From contig NZ_CP020465.1 of the NCBI RefSeq assembly GCF_002076895.1, positions 1 through 64,000 of the forward strand: a stretch of DNA of 64,000 nucleotides, in the 5' to 3' direction. Both the position numbers and the translations under genes were made by a program. Below, one piece after another: positions 7,842-15,657 of this stretch; position 1 is the first letter of the stretch; each line of letters starts with the position of its first letter. This DNA comes from Cognaticolwellia beringensis (GTDB lineage Bacteria; Pseudomonadota; Gammaproteobacteria; Enterobacterales; Alteromonadaceae). The notes below the pieces were generated by a model that worked only from the letters and a program-made list of their open reading frames with translations, had not been told where the DNA came from and made no database searches.

Positions 7842-7985
7842 CACTTTGTTGATGCTGTACCTTTTGAGCAAGTTAAGGAAACATCTGATAAACACTTTTT
7901 GACAAGTTCGTATGAACAAGTGGTTAATATTTTTGGTCGATTTCAGCAAGAATCAATTGAACTTGGGTTAAGTGAATTGAGGTAA
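7842..7985 (+). pseudogene. Displaced 3' end of the helicase gene
   Basis: This stretch has no start codon of its own but reads in frame from the end of the target duplication as 47 codons (HFVDAVPFEQVKETSDKHFL onward, ending LGLSELR and TAA). Removing the IS and one copy of the duplication joins it in frame to residue 430 of the helicase at 4198. The segment looks helical and carries none of the helicase motifs, so its loss removes a C-terminal tail rather than the motor. Confidence 0.85.
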
Positions 7986-8156
7986 CTATGCTCTCGTTTT
8001 ATTTTAGTCAATTAAATTAAGGCTCTGTTCCATAATACTATTGTCCATCTATGGAAGTTTTATTAAGCAAGTAAATTAAGTGTTCAGGACAACTACATCT
8101 CAGTTTAGCCACCAAATAATATAAGAACGGTCAGTCATAGTCTCTTGCTAGGATTT

Positions 8157-8861
8157 TTATTCTAAAAAGTAATCTAAGGTTCTAATGCATTTCTGTAGGT
8201 TACAACCATATATTTCATTTTTATCGACACAACCACCACTTACAAGGCTTACTAACTTACCATCTTCTCCGATAATCGGTGCACCACTACAACCTTGAAA
8301 AATTTCATGCCCAGGATGATTTTCAGGTAATTTAAAGTAATGCATACCATTTTCTAATCTGTCATATTTTAATCCATGATATATAAGTTGCGTAGTTTCA
8401 AAAGCATTTAAATCAGGGAATGATGTTGGATGTATATCGCCAGAAAACCCATACATAGTTTCTTTATTTGGCTCGCCAATGTCGTCTACTGTAAACACAG
8501 GTCTTTCTTTTATTTCTAAAGTTTCACCTTTGTATGTTCTGTTGTAAAAATAGATCTTTAAGTCTGGGCGAACGGGGTGAAAAGAAAACTCTACATCTTT
8601 TATTGATTTTTTATCTTCAGAATAATCCGCCAAATAACTAAATTGATTAAGAAATAAAACCTCAATTTTCTGGACATGATCATTAAACTTTATTTGTGCA
8701 GACCATTTAGATGACTTTTCAGCAACATGGAATACAGTTAATAAATAGCGATTTTCTTTAAAGTCAAAAAGACAGCCAGAGCCAAAACTAGAGGGCATGT
8801 CATTTTCATCATGCTTTCGTAGTTGAACGCTAGAGTATTTGATTAATTCTTGCCAATTCAT
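8157..8861 (-). CDS. Trypsin-like serine protease (S1-fold), cytoplasmic, in defence island
   Basis: A protein of about 234 residues with a chymotrypsin-like fold: GSGCLFDF at the start of the first barrel, His in LLTVFHVAEKS, Asp in KDVEFS, and the nucleophile Ser in QGCSGAPIIGEDGK followed by LVSLVSGG. The H-D-S triad therefore looks complete. There is no signal peptide, so it should act in the cytoplasm, unlike Deg-type proteases, and it has no PDZ domain. I prefer the ATG at 8861 (MNWQELIKYSS) to the longer frame starting at 8918, because the extra 19 residues come from an attC-like segment. It follows the 9007-12174 operon on the same strand after about 145 bases. Its substrate is unknown. 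Confidence 0.75.
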   Translation of the reverse strand: MNWQELIKYSSVQLRKHDENDMPSSFGSGCLFDFKENRYLLTVFHVAEKSSKWSAQIKFNDHVQKIEVLFLNQFSYLADYSEDKKSIKDVEFSFHPVRPDLKIYFYNRTYKGETLEIKERPVFTVDDIGEPNKETMYGFSGDIHPTSFPDLNAFETTQLIYHGLKYDRLENGMHYFKLPENHPGHEIFQGCSGAPIIGEDGKLVSLVSGGCVDKNEIYGCNLQKCIRTLDYFLE

Positions 8862-8870
8862 AGTTTTAAA

Positions 8871-8892
8871 GCCTAACGCCCTGTTAATGAGG
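8871..8892 (-). other. Possible half attC-like sequence upstream of the protease gene
   Basis: Read on the minus strand the segment ends AACAGGGCGTTAGGC, which resembles the L'/R' end of an integron attC site (core GTTRRRY), and it lies right before the start of the protease gene, as a preceding cassette boundary would. I could not find the matching opposite half within 150 bases, nor an attC after the gene. It may be a remnant or chance. Confidence 0.25.
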
Positions 8893-9006
8893 TAGTAAAA
8901 ACGAAGGTAGTACCACAAAGTCTATAAAAAACAATGGGGTAAACACGGGTAATTTAACCTTAATCATAAATCATCATCGGTGTGTAGCTGGGGAGAGCAA
9001 TTGATA

Positions 9007-9891
9007 TTATCTGTTAAAAATTTCTTCTGCTCGTGTAATATTTTGATCATAACCTTCATCATTGGATTTTTTTATAAAACCAACCAATAAAACAGTTGTA
9101 CTACCTCTCAGCTTGTACAATATTCTTATTGCACCACCTGAAAAAGCACTAAATCGTACTTCCCATACAGCATTAGTTCCTGTAAGTTGCTTGAAGAGTG
9201 GCTCGTTCCCCCTAAAGCCAAGTTCATGACAATGTTTTAACTTCTTATATACAATATTTCTGTTCTCAGCTGAGAGCTCTGAAAACCATAACAATAACTC
9301 ACCTGAGATATCCTGTATTGGACAAGCATCATTTAAATCTAGTGAATTATATAATGTATAAAGAAGCTCTCCATGAGACTTAGTTGAAATATTATCTACG
9401 ACACACTTTTCTTGATTGAACTCCCCACATTTAGTTATGTTAAAACCTAGCTGGTGAGAACTCCATTCAGGTGAAGTATCCAAGCTTAGTAATTTAGCAC
9501 CTAAATGATCCGCAATACTAAAAACGGCAGGATTAAGGTGTAACTCATGTCCTTCCAAAAAATATGTATATTCAGTAATACTATCTATGGCTTCTTCATC
9601 AAAGAAGTCCAAAGCAGGTGACTTATCTTCAATATCGTATAATACAGAAAGTAGATCATACTCATTTTCTTCTTGCAAGTAATCTAAAAAATCTTGGTAT
9701 GCAAAGCCTTGACTAAGTTCTAAACTATATAGATTCCTGTCATCCAATAAATCAAGATAAAAAACCACTCGATCATCGCTTTCTACAAATAACTGTAATA
9801 TCCCTTGGATTGAATCCATGAATAGTTCTTTTGCTGTTTCAATATTTTCTGCGGGGAAGCTATTTGTATTTATACATAGCAAATGATCCAT
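9007..9891 (-). CDS. Uncharacterised protein with C-terminal RelE/Gp49-like toxin domain, third gene of DUF262-ATPase operon
   Basis: A 294-residue protein. Residues about 205-294 match the Gp49/HigB type of the RelE superfamily: a helical lead (LSAENRNIVYKKLKHCHELGF), then AVWEVRFSAFSGGAIRILYK, then TTVLLVGFIKKS and a final helix ITRAEEIFNR. The first ~190 residues are acidic and not recognised. RelE-family proteins are usually about 100 residues and paired with an antitoxin; here the domain is fused to a large N-terminal region with no separate antitoxin gene. It starts one base after the ATPase stop, so it is translated with it. It could be the effector of a DUF262/ATPase system, but no function is demonstrated. 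Confidence 0.65.
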   Translation of the reverse strand: MDHLLCINTNSFPAENIETAKELFMDSIQGILQLFVESDDRVVFYLDLLDDRNLYSLELSQGFAYQDFLDYLQEENEYDLLSVLYDIEDKSPALDFFDEEAIDSITEYTYFLEGHELHLNPAVFSIADHLGAKLLSLDTSPEWSSHQLGFNITKCGEFNQEKCVVDNISTKSHGELLYTLYNSLDLNDACPIQDISGELLLWFSELSAENRNIVYKKLKHCHELGFRGNEPLFKQLTGTNAVWEVRFSAFSGGAIRILYKLRGSTTVLLVGFIKKSNDEGYDQNITRAEEIFNR

Positions 9892-9892
9892 T

Positions 9893-10963
9893 CTATTTCC
9901 TTGCTAATTTAGCTCTTATTTTCATTGATTGGTCAAAAAATCCATTTGGCCAGAAGCTTAGCTTTCCATTTTCATCAATACTTGGGGTTTGAATTTTAGT
10001 TTCAGATTCACTATTTTCTTTAGACAAATAATGAAATATTACATCATCGTTAGAAATCAACTTTTCCTTACATGCTAATCTAATACCGTCCATAAGATGA
10101 TCGCTATGTGTTTCCAGTACAATTTGAACACCATGAGAGGCTGCCATCGCCAACAATACACCCATAGCAGTTTGACCTCGAGGGTGGAGGTGCGTTTCAG
10201 GGTTTTCAATAACAATCAAAGTGTTATTGAGTCGACGTTCATCCCATTCCTTCCCCCAATCTTCATCCCAATCATGAATCGGCTTTGTCGCAACATGTCC
10301 TAATATAGTACTTATAATAGGGAGAGCGTGACTAAGTCCAAAACCTACATTTTTAGGTCTAAATTCATCAAATGTAGCTTGAGCAATATCAACTTTAGAA
10401 TTTAATTGATAAAGGAAGTCTACATTAGGAGATATTTCAGAAAGCCAACCTTTAATAGCTAACGGTAATATGTCCCCCTGACTATTCTCATGTTGCATTG
10501 TATCTGGAACTATTGACCGCTCTAACTTATCAATGAACTCATATACAAACTCACCTCTATCACCAATTTTTGGAAAATGAGTATAGTTGTTACTTAAAGG
10601 TAAATATGTTTGTGGGCCTAACCTATCTGCTGAAAGAAAGGAAAAAACAAGAGATTTTTCAGGGTAAGATTGTTTGTCCTCATCTTCATGAAGTATAAGC
10701 TGGTCGACGTCATCTGAACTGTACTCCAATTTTATTGTTACTGGCTCGCTAGGGTGGGAAAGCTTCGAACGCAACTCCCTTAAAGAACCATACCCTTCAA
10801 TAAATGGAGATTTATTATCACAAGCTTTTACATACATTCTTAAAGATTGAATAATCGAACTTTTACCACTATTATTCAGCCCTGAAAAGAGAGTTAAAGG
10901 CTTGAACGGTATATCTATTTCACTAAAGGACTTAAAACCTTTTAGACTTAATAACTTAATCAT
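9893..10963 (-). CDS. AAA family ATPase (SMC/ABC-type, DUF3696-like), second gene of the operon
   Basis: A 356-residue ATPase of the OLD/RecF-like AAA_15/AAA_21 group. Walker A is GLNNSGKSSI (about 28-37); an ABC-signature-like segment GFGLSHALPII follows at about 210-220; Walker B is TLIVIENPETHLHP; and the H-loop region is VLETHSDHLMDG. The C-terminal FWPNGFFDQ segment is typical of proteins carrying DUF3696. No TOPRIM or other nuclease domain is present, so it is probably a regulator or motor for its partners. Its start overlaps the DUF262 stop (ATGA), and the third gene starts one base after its stop. Such ATPases are frequent in phage-defence operons. Confidence 0.85.
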   Translation of the reverse strand: MIKLLSLKGFKSFSEIDIPFKPLTLFSGLNNSGKSSIIQSLRMYVKACDNKSPFIEGYGSLRELRSKLSHPSEPVTIKLEYSSDDVDQLILHEDEDKQSYPEKSLVFSFLSADRLGPQTYLPLSNNYTHFPKIGDRGEFVYEFIDKLERSIVPDTMQHENSQGDILPLAIKGWLSEISPNVDFLYQLNSKVDIAQATFDEFRPKNVGFGLSHALPIISTILGHVATKPIHDWDEDWGKEWDERRLNNTLIVIENPETHLHPRGQTAMGVLLAMAASHGVQIVLETHSDHLMDGIRLACKEKLISNDDVIFHYLSKENSESETKIQTPSIDENGKLSFWPNGFFDQSMKIRAKLARK

Positions 10964-12174
10964 GAGATATCCAAATAATGCTTAACTAAATTTTCAAAAA
11001 CTTCATATCTATAGTTTACCCCTCTGATAGCCTGTGAAGCGTGACGACTTATAGAGTTGAGTACATCTTCATTTAACAAATATTCTTTATAAGAGTACGT
11101 AAAATCAGCTTTGTGCTCCAATAATTTCGAAAATTCATCATCTGATAATCCACTCAAAATATTAGACCAACACTCAAAAAGAGCTTTGTTAATTGGTGAC
11201 TTTTTATTATCGTGAATTGTAGATTTTCTAAAAGCATGATCTCCAAATAATTCTTTTGCCCTATACATAGCTAACTCAAATTTATACCTGATATCTTCAA
11301 TTGAGTGATGTTTTATTTTCGGGGCTGAGCCATCTGTAAATACTTTAGATAATTTCTTTTCGTCAAGTTCGGGGAATAAATTTATTACTCTCATCGCGTC
11401 ACTTAGCCATTTGTCTAAGTTCATTTTATAATCATTTTTTTCAAAAATATAGAAAGCTACAAATCGAAGAATAAGTTCTCTCGTCGCCATCCTTTTATCA
11501 TTTATTTTTGAATTTATTGCGCGGATAAAATATTGACTTCCCATTAGATGTTGCAATAGTTTAGTTGAATTTCCTTGGTACAAGGCATGCCTAATTTCTT
11601 GAGTAGTAAGAGGTAGCCCTCCTGTATTGATTCTCTTGAATATGTTCCGTTTTACATCTTCTGGTGTCCCTGGATTAATAACGGTGAACCGCAATTCTGT
11701 TTCCATTATTGTATTAATAACTCTTTGACACGTTGGATCACTCTCCATTTTATTGAAAGTCATCCCTCCAAATTTTTTCTGTAAAAACTCTAATTTGTCT
11801 AATTTCAAAGGTAAATTAGTTACTGGGTTTAGAAGCAAGAAATCTCTAATTGTTGATAACCTTTGAAGTCCATCTACAACTTCCCATTCACCTTGTTCAT
11901 TCGCTGCAACGTAAAACATAGGTAAAGGTATCTTTAGCATGATAGACTCTATTAACTGACTCCTTCGAGTCTCATCCCAAACTTCATTTCTTTGAAAGTC
12001 AGGTGATAGGCGAATAGTACCTTGGTTTAATCTCCTTTTAATTGCATCCATCGACACTACTCTTTGTTCGATAGATATCTTGTCTGGATCGAAAGGTTCG
12101 AGTATTTCTTCTTCAAACTCTTCTTCAAATTCCTCTTCACTGACTTGAGGAGTATTACTCGTTGTAGATTCCAA
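10960..12174 (-). CDS. DUF262 (ParB/GmrS-like) domain protein, first gene of the operon
   Basis: A 404-residue protein with the DUF262 fold: LSPDFQRNEVWD (about 57-67), EVVDGLQRLSTI (about 98-109) and FKRINTGGLPLT (about 179-190), the three conserved blocks of this ParB-related family. It has an acidic N-terminal tail (EEEFEEEFEEEILEP). The C-terminal half is helical and not recognised; the HNH-type DUF1524 domain of full GmrSD proteins is not visible. DUF262 proteins in defence systems bind or cleave nucleotides or DNA. A Shine-Dalgarno-like AGGAA precedes the ATG. It overlaps the next gene by 4 bases and leads a three-gene operon with the ATPase and the RelE-like protein. Confidence 0.85.
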   Translation of the reverse strand: MESTTSNTPQVSEEEFEEEFEEEILEPFDPDKISIEQRVVSMDAIKRRLNQGTIRLSPDFQRNEVWDETRRSQLIESIMLKIPLPMFYVAANEQGEWEVVDGLQRLSTIRDFLLLNPVTNLPLKLDKLEFLQKKFGGMTFNKMESDPTCQRVINTIMETELRFTVINPGTPEDVKRNIFKRINTGGLPLTTQEIRHALYQGNSTKLLQHLMGSQYFIRAINSKINDKRMATRELILRFVAFYIFEKNDYKMNLDKWLSDAMRVINLFPELDEKKLSKVFTDGSAPKIKHHSIEDIRYKFELAMYRAKELFGDHAFRKSTIHDNKKSPINKALFECWSNILSGLSDDEFSKLLEHKADFTYSYKEYLLNEDVLNSISRHASQAIRGVNYRYEVFENLVKHYLDIS

Positions 12175-12302
12175 GAAAATTCCTATTGCTAAATTAATTT
12201 TTTATATATTCTATACATTTTTCACTAAAATAGAACCTTATAATAAAGCAAAACAACATGACTTAATCTTTTAGTACAGTTATTTACAGAACTCCAAGTT
12301 AA

Positions 12303-12319
12303 AGCAAACTTCGTTTGCT
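12303..12319. terminator. Small hairpin between the 97-codon remnant and the DUF262 operon
   Basis: AGCAAAC (12303-12309) pairs with GTTTGCT (12313-12319) over a 3-base loop. The T-run that follows is short on both strands. It could end transcription of the minus-strand gene at 12354 before the DUF262 promoter, but this is weak. Confidence 0.3.
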
Positions 12320-12353
12320 CTTTCTAAACGCCAACTGAAAAAACGTGTGACTA

Positions 12354-12647
12354 TCAATTGCCTTTAAACATCAATCCTTTGAGCGTTTGAATGATATTAC
12401 CATCGTAAAAACCGAGCTTACATTCACCTGTTTCTTTATTGAACGTTGCATCGTAGGCAAGCTTTAAGGGTTGGTCTTTGCGTTTGGCAAACACACAGCT
12501 CATCGCATTAATAAAATCATCCCATTTTCTTTCATCAGCAACGACTCGTGCTTTTTCTAATGCACAGTCGAGACCAAGCTTTTCTTTTAAACGTCTTAAT
12601 TCCCACCAAACAGAGACACTCGCACCACCAATCCGCTGAACATTCAT
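12354..12647 (-). pseudogene. 97-codon open frame, probable fragment of a phage/plasmid replication-type protein
   Basis: The 97-residue frame (starting MNVQRIGGASVSVWWELRRL, then CALEKARVVADERKWDDFIN and later LKLAYDATFNKETGEC) looks like the C-terminal part of a larger protein. I have a weak impression of the C-terminal end of rolling-circle replication endonucleases of filamentous or P2-like elements, but I cannot confirm it. There is a stop codon in frame just upstream and no clear Shine-Dalgarno, which suits a 5'-truncated remnant. It sits at the right border of the island, where remnants of the element that brought it in would be expected. Confidence 0.35.
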
Positions 12648-12960
12648 GGCGTGACTCTGTTAGGAATGGGTAACCTCTAAAAACAGAAAGCTGTTTGTTT
12701 AACGTTAGTAATTGGCTGCTCTATGTAATATAGGTGACAATTCATTTGCTTGATACGCAGTTTAAACTGGAAGTTAATAACAATCATTTAGAAGTAGGTA
12801 AGATTTTAGATATATTTATAGAATAGTTTTAAACTATTAATTCTATGGCAAAACATTAAAAGCCATGAAAGATATTTAAACAGCGAAGATATTAACAATG
12901 ACTCTATTTAACTGCTCTATGTTATAATCCTTTGGCTTCTATTTTTCAGAGATTAAGACA
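12648..12960. other. Intergenic region at the island/ygiQ border
   Basis: About 310 bases without a gene. It is AT-rich. It contains a candidate ygiQ promoter near its right end (-10 box at 12923) and otherwise nothing I can identify: no tRNA, integrase site or repeat matching the other side of the island. Confidence 0.6.
12923..12928 (+). promoter_or_regulatory. Candidate -10 box for ygiQ
   Basis: A perfect TATAAT, 33 bases upstream of the ygiQ start codon. The best -35 candidate is ATGACT at 12898-12903 with a long 19-base spacer. Position and -10 quality are good, the -35 is weak. Confidence 0.45.
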
Positions 12961-15237
12961 TTGAATTCCCTGCCAAACCTAAAAAACAAAGAAATTAATT
13001 TATTTTCATACCCTAAATATTGGGCTGAATGTTATGGTACAGCGCCATTTTTACCTATGACTCGAAAAGAAATGGACATTTTAGGCTGGGATAGCTGTGA
13101 CATTATTATTGTAACTGGTGACGCTTATGTCGATCACCCAAGCTTTGGTATGGCTATTATTGGCCGCATGTTAGAGGCTCAAGGCTTTCGTGTCGGTATT
13201 ATTTCACAGCCTGCATGGCACTCAAAAGATGCCTTTATGGAGCTAGGAAAACCTAACCTATTCTTCGGTGTTACAGCCGGAAATATGGATTCCATGATAA
13301 ACCGTTATACCGCTGAGCGAAGAATGCGTCATGACGATGCTTACACTCCTAACGATGAAGGTGGTAAACGCCCAGATCGCGCGGTAACAGCTTATACCCA
13401 ACGTTGTAAAGAAGCATTTAAAGGCGTTCCTGTTATTATTGGTGGTATTGAAGCCAGTTTACGACGAATTGCCCATTACGATTATTGGTCTGATAAAGTT
13501 CGTCGTTCCGTGCTATTTGATTCAAAAGCAGACCTGCTAGTTTTTGGTAACGCCGAGCGTCCTTTAGTAGAAATTGCTCATAGAATTGCCCGTGGAGAAG
13601 ACGTTAAAACCATTACCGATGTACGTGGTAGTGCTTTTTTAACTAATCAGGCTCTGCCAGGTTGGAAAGGTATAGATTCTAGAGATATCGACCGACCAGG
13701 TAAAATAGACCCTATTTTTAGTCCTTATGAAGAAATAACACCTGAAACTTGTAGTGATAACGAAGCTAAAACAGAAGCTTCATCAGTAGAAAAAGATATC
13801 ACTAAAACAGCCCAACCTATTATAATGGCAGATTATAAAAACAAGACGTGGGAAAAGAAATCAAAGCCTTGGGAAACGACTTATATTAATTTGCCGACCT
13901 TTGATCAAGTAAAAGAGAACAAAGTACTTTATGCACACGCATCTCGTATTTTCCATCAAGAAGTAAATCCAACATCAGCTAAGCCGCTTGTACAGAGTCA
14001 TGGTACTCGCCTAATTTGGTTAAACCCACCAGCTAAACCATTATCTACAAATGAAATGGATGGTGTGTTTGGTCTTGAATATAAGCGTGTTCCACACCCA
14101 AGCTATGGCAAAGCTAAAATTCCTGCGTACGATATGATAAAAACGTCTATCAATATCATGAGGGGGTGCTTTGGAGGATGTACGTTTTGTAGCATAACAG
14201 AACATGAAGGTCGTATTATTCAATCACGTTCTCATGAGTCAATTATTGCTGAAATTGAAGATATCAAAGTAAAAGTTCCCGGTTTCACCGGTGTAATTTC
14301 AGATTTAGGCGGACCAACCGCCAATATGTATCAGCTAAATTGTAAAAGCGAAAAAGCTGAAGCAACTTGTCGTAAACCTTCATGCGTATGGCCAACCATT
14401 TGTGGCCACTTAGATACCGATCACACACCAACGATAGAACTATACCGTAAAGCACGTAAAGTTAAGGGTATTAAGAAGGTACTAATCGCTTCGGGTGTAC
14501 GCTACGATTTGGCTATTGAACACCCTGAATATGTTCAAGAATTAGCAACCCATCATGTGGGTGGTTATTTAAAAATAGCACCTGAACATACCGAGAATGG
14601 GCCATTAAATAATATGATGAAGCCAGGTATGGGTAGCTATGATAAATTCAAAGAGATGTTTGATCATTACTCAAAACTTGCTGGTAAAAAACAATATTTA
14701 ATTCCTTATTTTATCTCTGCTCATCCAGGTACTACCGATAGAGATATGGTAAATTTAGCTTTATGGCTAAAAGAAAATAACTTTAAATTGGATCAAGTGC
14801 AAAACTTTTATCCGTCGCCATTAGCAAATGCAACAACGTTATACCATACGGAGCTTAATTCTTTACGTAACATTACTAGTAAAAACTTAGCAAAAGAAGA
14901 TGGTAAAATTACAGTGCCTAAAGGCGCTATTCAACGACGTTTGCACAAAGCGATTTTACGTTACCATGATCCAGTTAATTGGCCACAAGTTCGTCAGGCA
15001 TTGACAAAAATGGGATTAAGTAAACTTATTGGCTCTGCGCCAAATTGCCTAGTGCCTAAAGAAACACGTGCTGAGCAAAATTCAACCAATAGAAATAGAC
15101 AAGGTAAAAATAACTCTGCTGGTAATAAAACTTCACCAGGTCAACAAAGAGCTAAATCTGGTTATGGGAAAAAACCAACTAATGGAAAACAAGGCTTAAC
15201 CCGCTTTAGTGATAATCAGTTTAAAAAGAAAAAGTAA
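12961..15237 (+). CDS. ygiQ: YgiQ family radical SAM protein
   Basis: A 758-residue protein closely resembling E. coli YgiQ (about 740 residues) along its whole length. The N-terminal YgiQ domain has [20 protein letters not shown] and [19 protein letters not shown]. The radical SAM core has the cluster motif CFGGCTFC (Cys 403, 407, 410). The C-terminal tail is rich in Lys, Asn and Gln, as is common. It should bind a [4Fe-4S] cluster and S-adenosylmethionine; the reaction is not firmly established for the family. The start is TTG at 12961, chosen because the next residues align with the family N-terminus; no ATG lies between it and the conserved part. ygiQ is not normally next to MSHA genes. 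Confidence 0.93.
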   Translation: MNSLPNLKNKEINLFSYPKYWAECYGTAPFLPMTRKEMDILGWDSCDIIIVTGDAYVDHPSFGMAIIGRMLEAQGFRVGIISQPAWHSKDAFMELGKPNLFFGVTAGNMDSMINRYTAERRMRHDDAYTPNDEGGKRPDRAVTAYTQRCKEAFKGVPVIIGGIEASLRRIAHYDYWSDKVRRSVLFDSKADLLVFGNAERPLVEIAHRIARGEDVKTITDVRGSAFLTNQALPGWKGIDSRDIDRPGKIDPIFSPYEEITPETCSDNEAKTEASSVEKDITKTAQPIIMADYKNKTWEKKSKPWETTYINLPTFDQVKENKVLYAHASRIFHQEVNPTSAKPLVQSHGTRLIWLNPPAKPLSTNEMDGVFGLEYKRVPHPSYGKAKIPAYDMIKTSINIMRGCFGGCTFCSITEHEGRIIQSRSHESIIAEIEDIKVKVPGFTGVISDLGGPTANMYQLNCKSEKAEATCRKPSCVWPTICGHLDTDHTPTIELYRKARKVKGIKKVLIASGVRYDLAIEHPEYVQELATHHVGGYLKIAPEHTENGPLNNMMKPGMGSYDKFKEMFDHYSKLAGKKQYLIPYFISAHPGTTDRDMVNLALWLKENNFKLDQVQNFYPSPLANATTLYHTELNSLRNITSKNLAKEDGKITVPKGAIQRRLHKAILRYHDPVNWPQVRQALTKMGLSKLIGSAPNCLVPKETRAEQNSTNRNRQGKNNSAGNKTSPGQQRAKSGYGKKPTNGKQGLTRFSDNQFKKKK

Positions 15238-15403
15238 TCCGAGAGCAAGTTTAGTATTAAGCTTGCTTATATAATTTAGAAATATCACTTAATTTTTTCT
15301 AGCTTCCTACAGTAAATATTTTCATTTCTAAGTGTTTTTTAGAAATATTGTGTAGGCCAATAATTTATAGGGTTTGGTAAGTTTTCTAACTATACCTTTA
15401 CTA

Positions 15404-15646
15404 AGGTGTACTTTTTGTCAATATACCGGCTACAAAGGCCGAATTGGTGTTTTTGAATTATTAGAAATGAATGAACCAATGATGGCCGCTCTAAAGCGCG
15501 ACGATACCGAAGCTTTTACCCAAGCTGCTAAACAACACCCTGAATTTAGACCGTTAGCATTAGCGGCTTTTGATTATGCTAAGCTAGGTATAACCAGTGT
15601 TGAAGAAGTATTACGTTTAGTCGAAACCATTGACGTTACAGGATAA
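15404..15646 (+). pseudogene. mshE: mshE 3' remnant (MSHA assembly ATPase, last ~80 codons)
   Basis: Reading CTFCQYTGYKGRIGVFELLE and onward to LGITSVEEVLRLVETIDVTG, this is the C-terminal end of a GspE/PilB-type ATPase. It keeps the second CxxC of the zinc site and the GYKGR..FE block. Walker A, Walker B, Asp and His boxes, about 85% of the protein, are missing. Similarity begins abruptly at about 15404; the upstream bases look non-coding. The fragment is followed after 11 bases by mshG, the normal order in MSHA loci, so it is the true mshE end left after a deletion or rearrangement. An ATP-driven pilus cannot be assembled from this copy. Confidence 0.88.
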
Positions 15647-15657
15647 GTTATAACATT

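Noticed and set aside
15238-15403. Longer mshE sequence upstream of the fragment
   Set aside because: All three frames were read by eye; no GspE-like residues occur before about 15404, so the similarity ends sharply.
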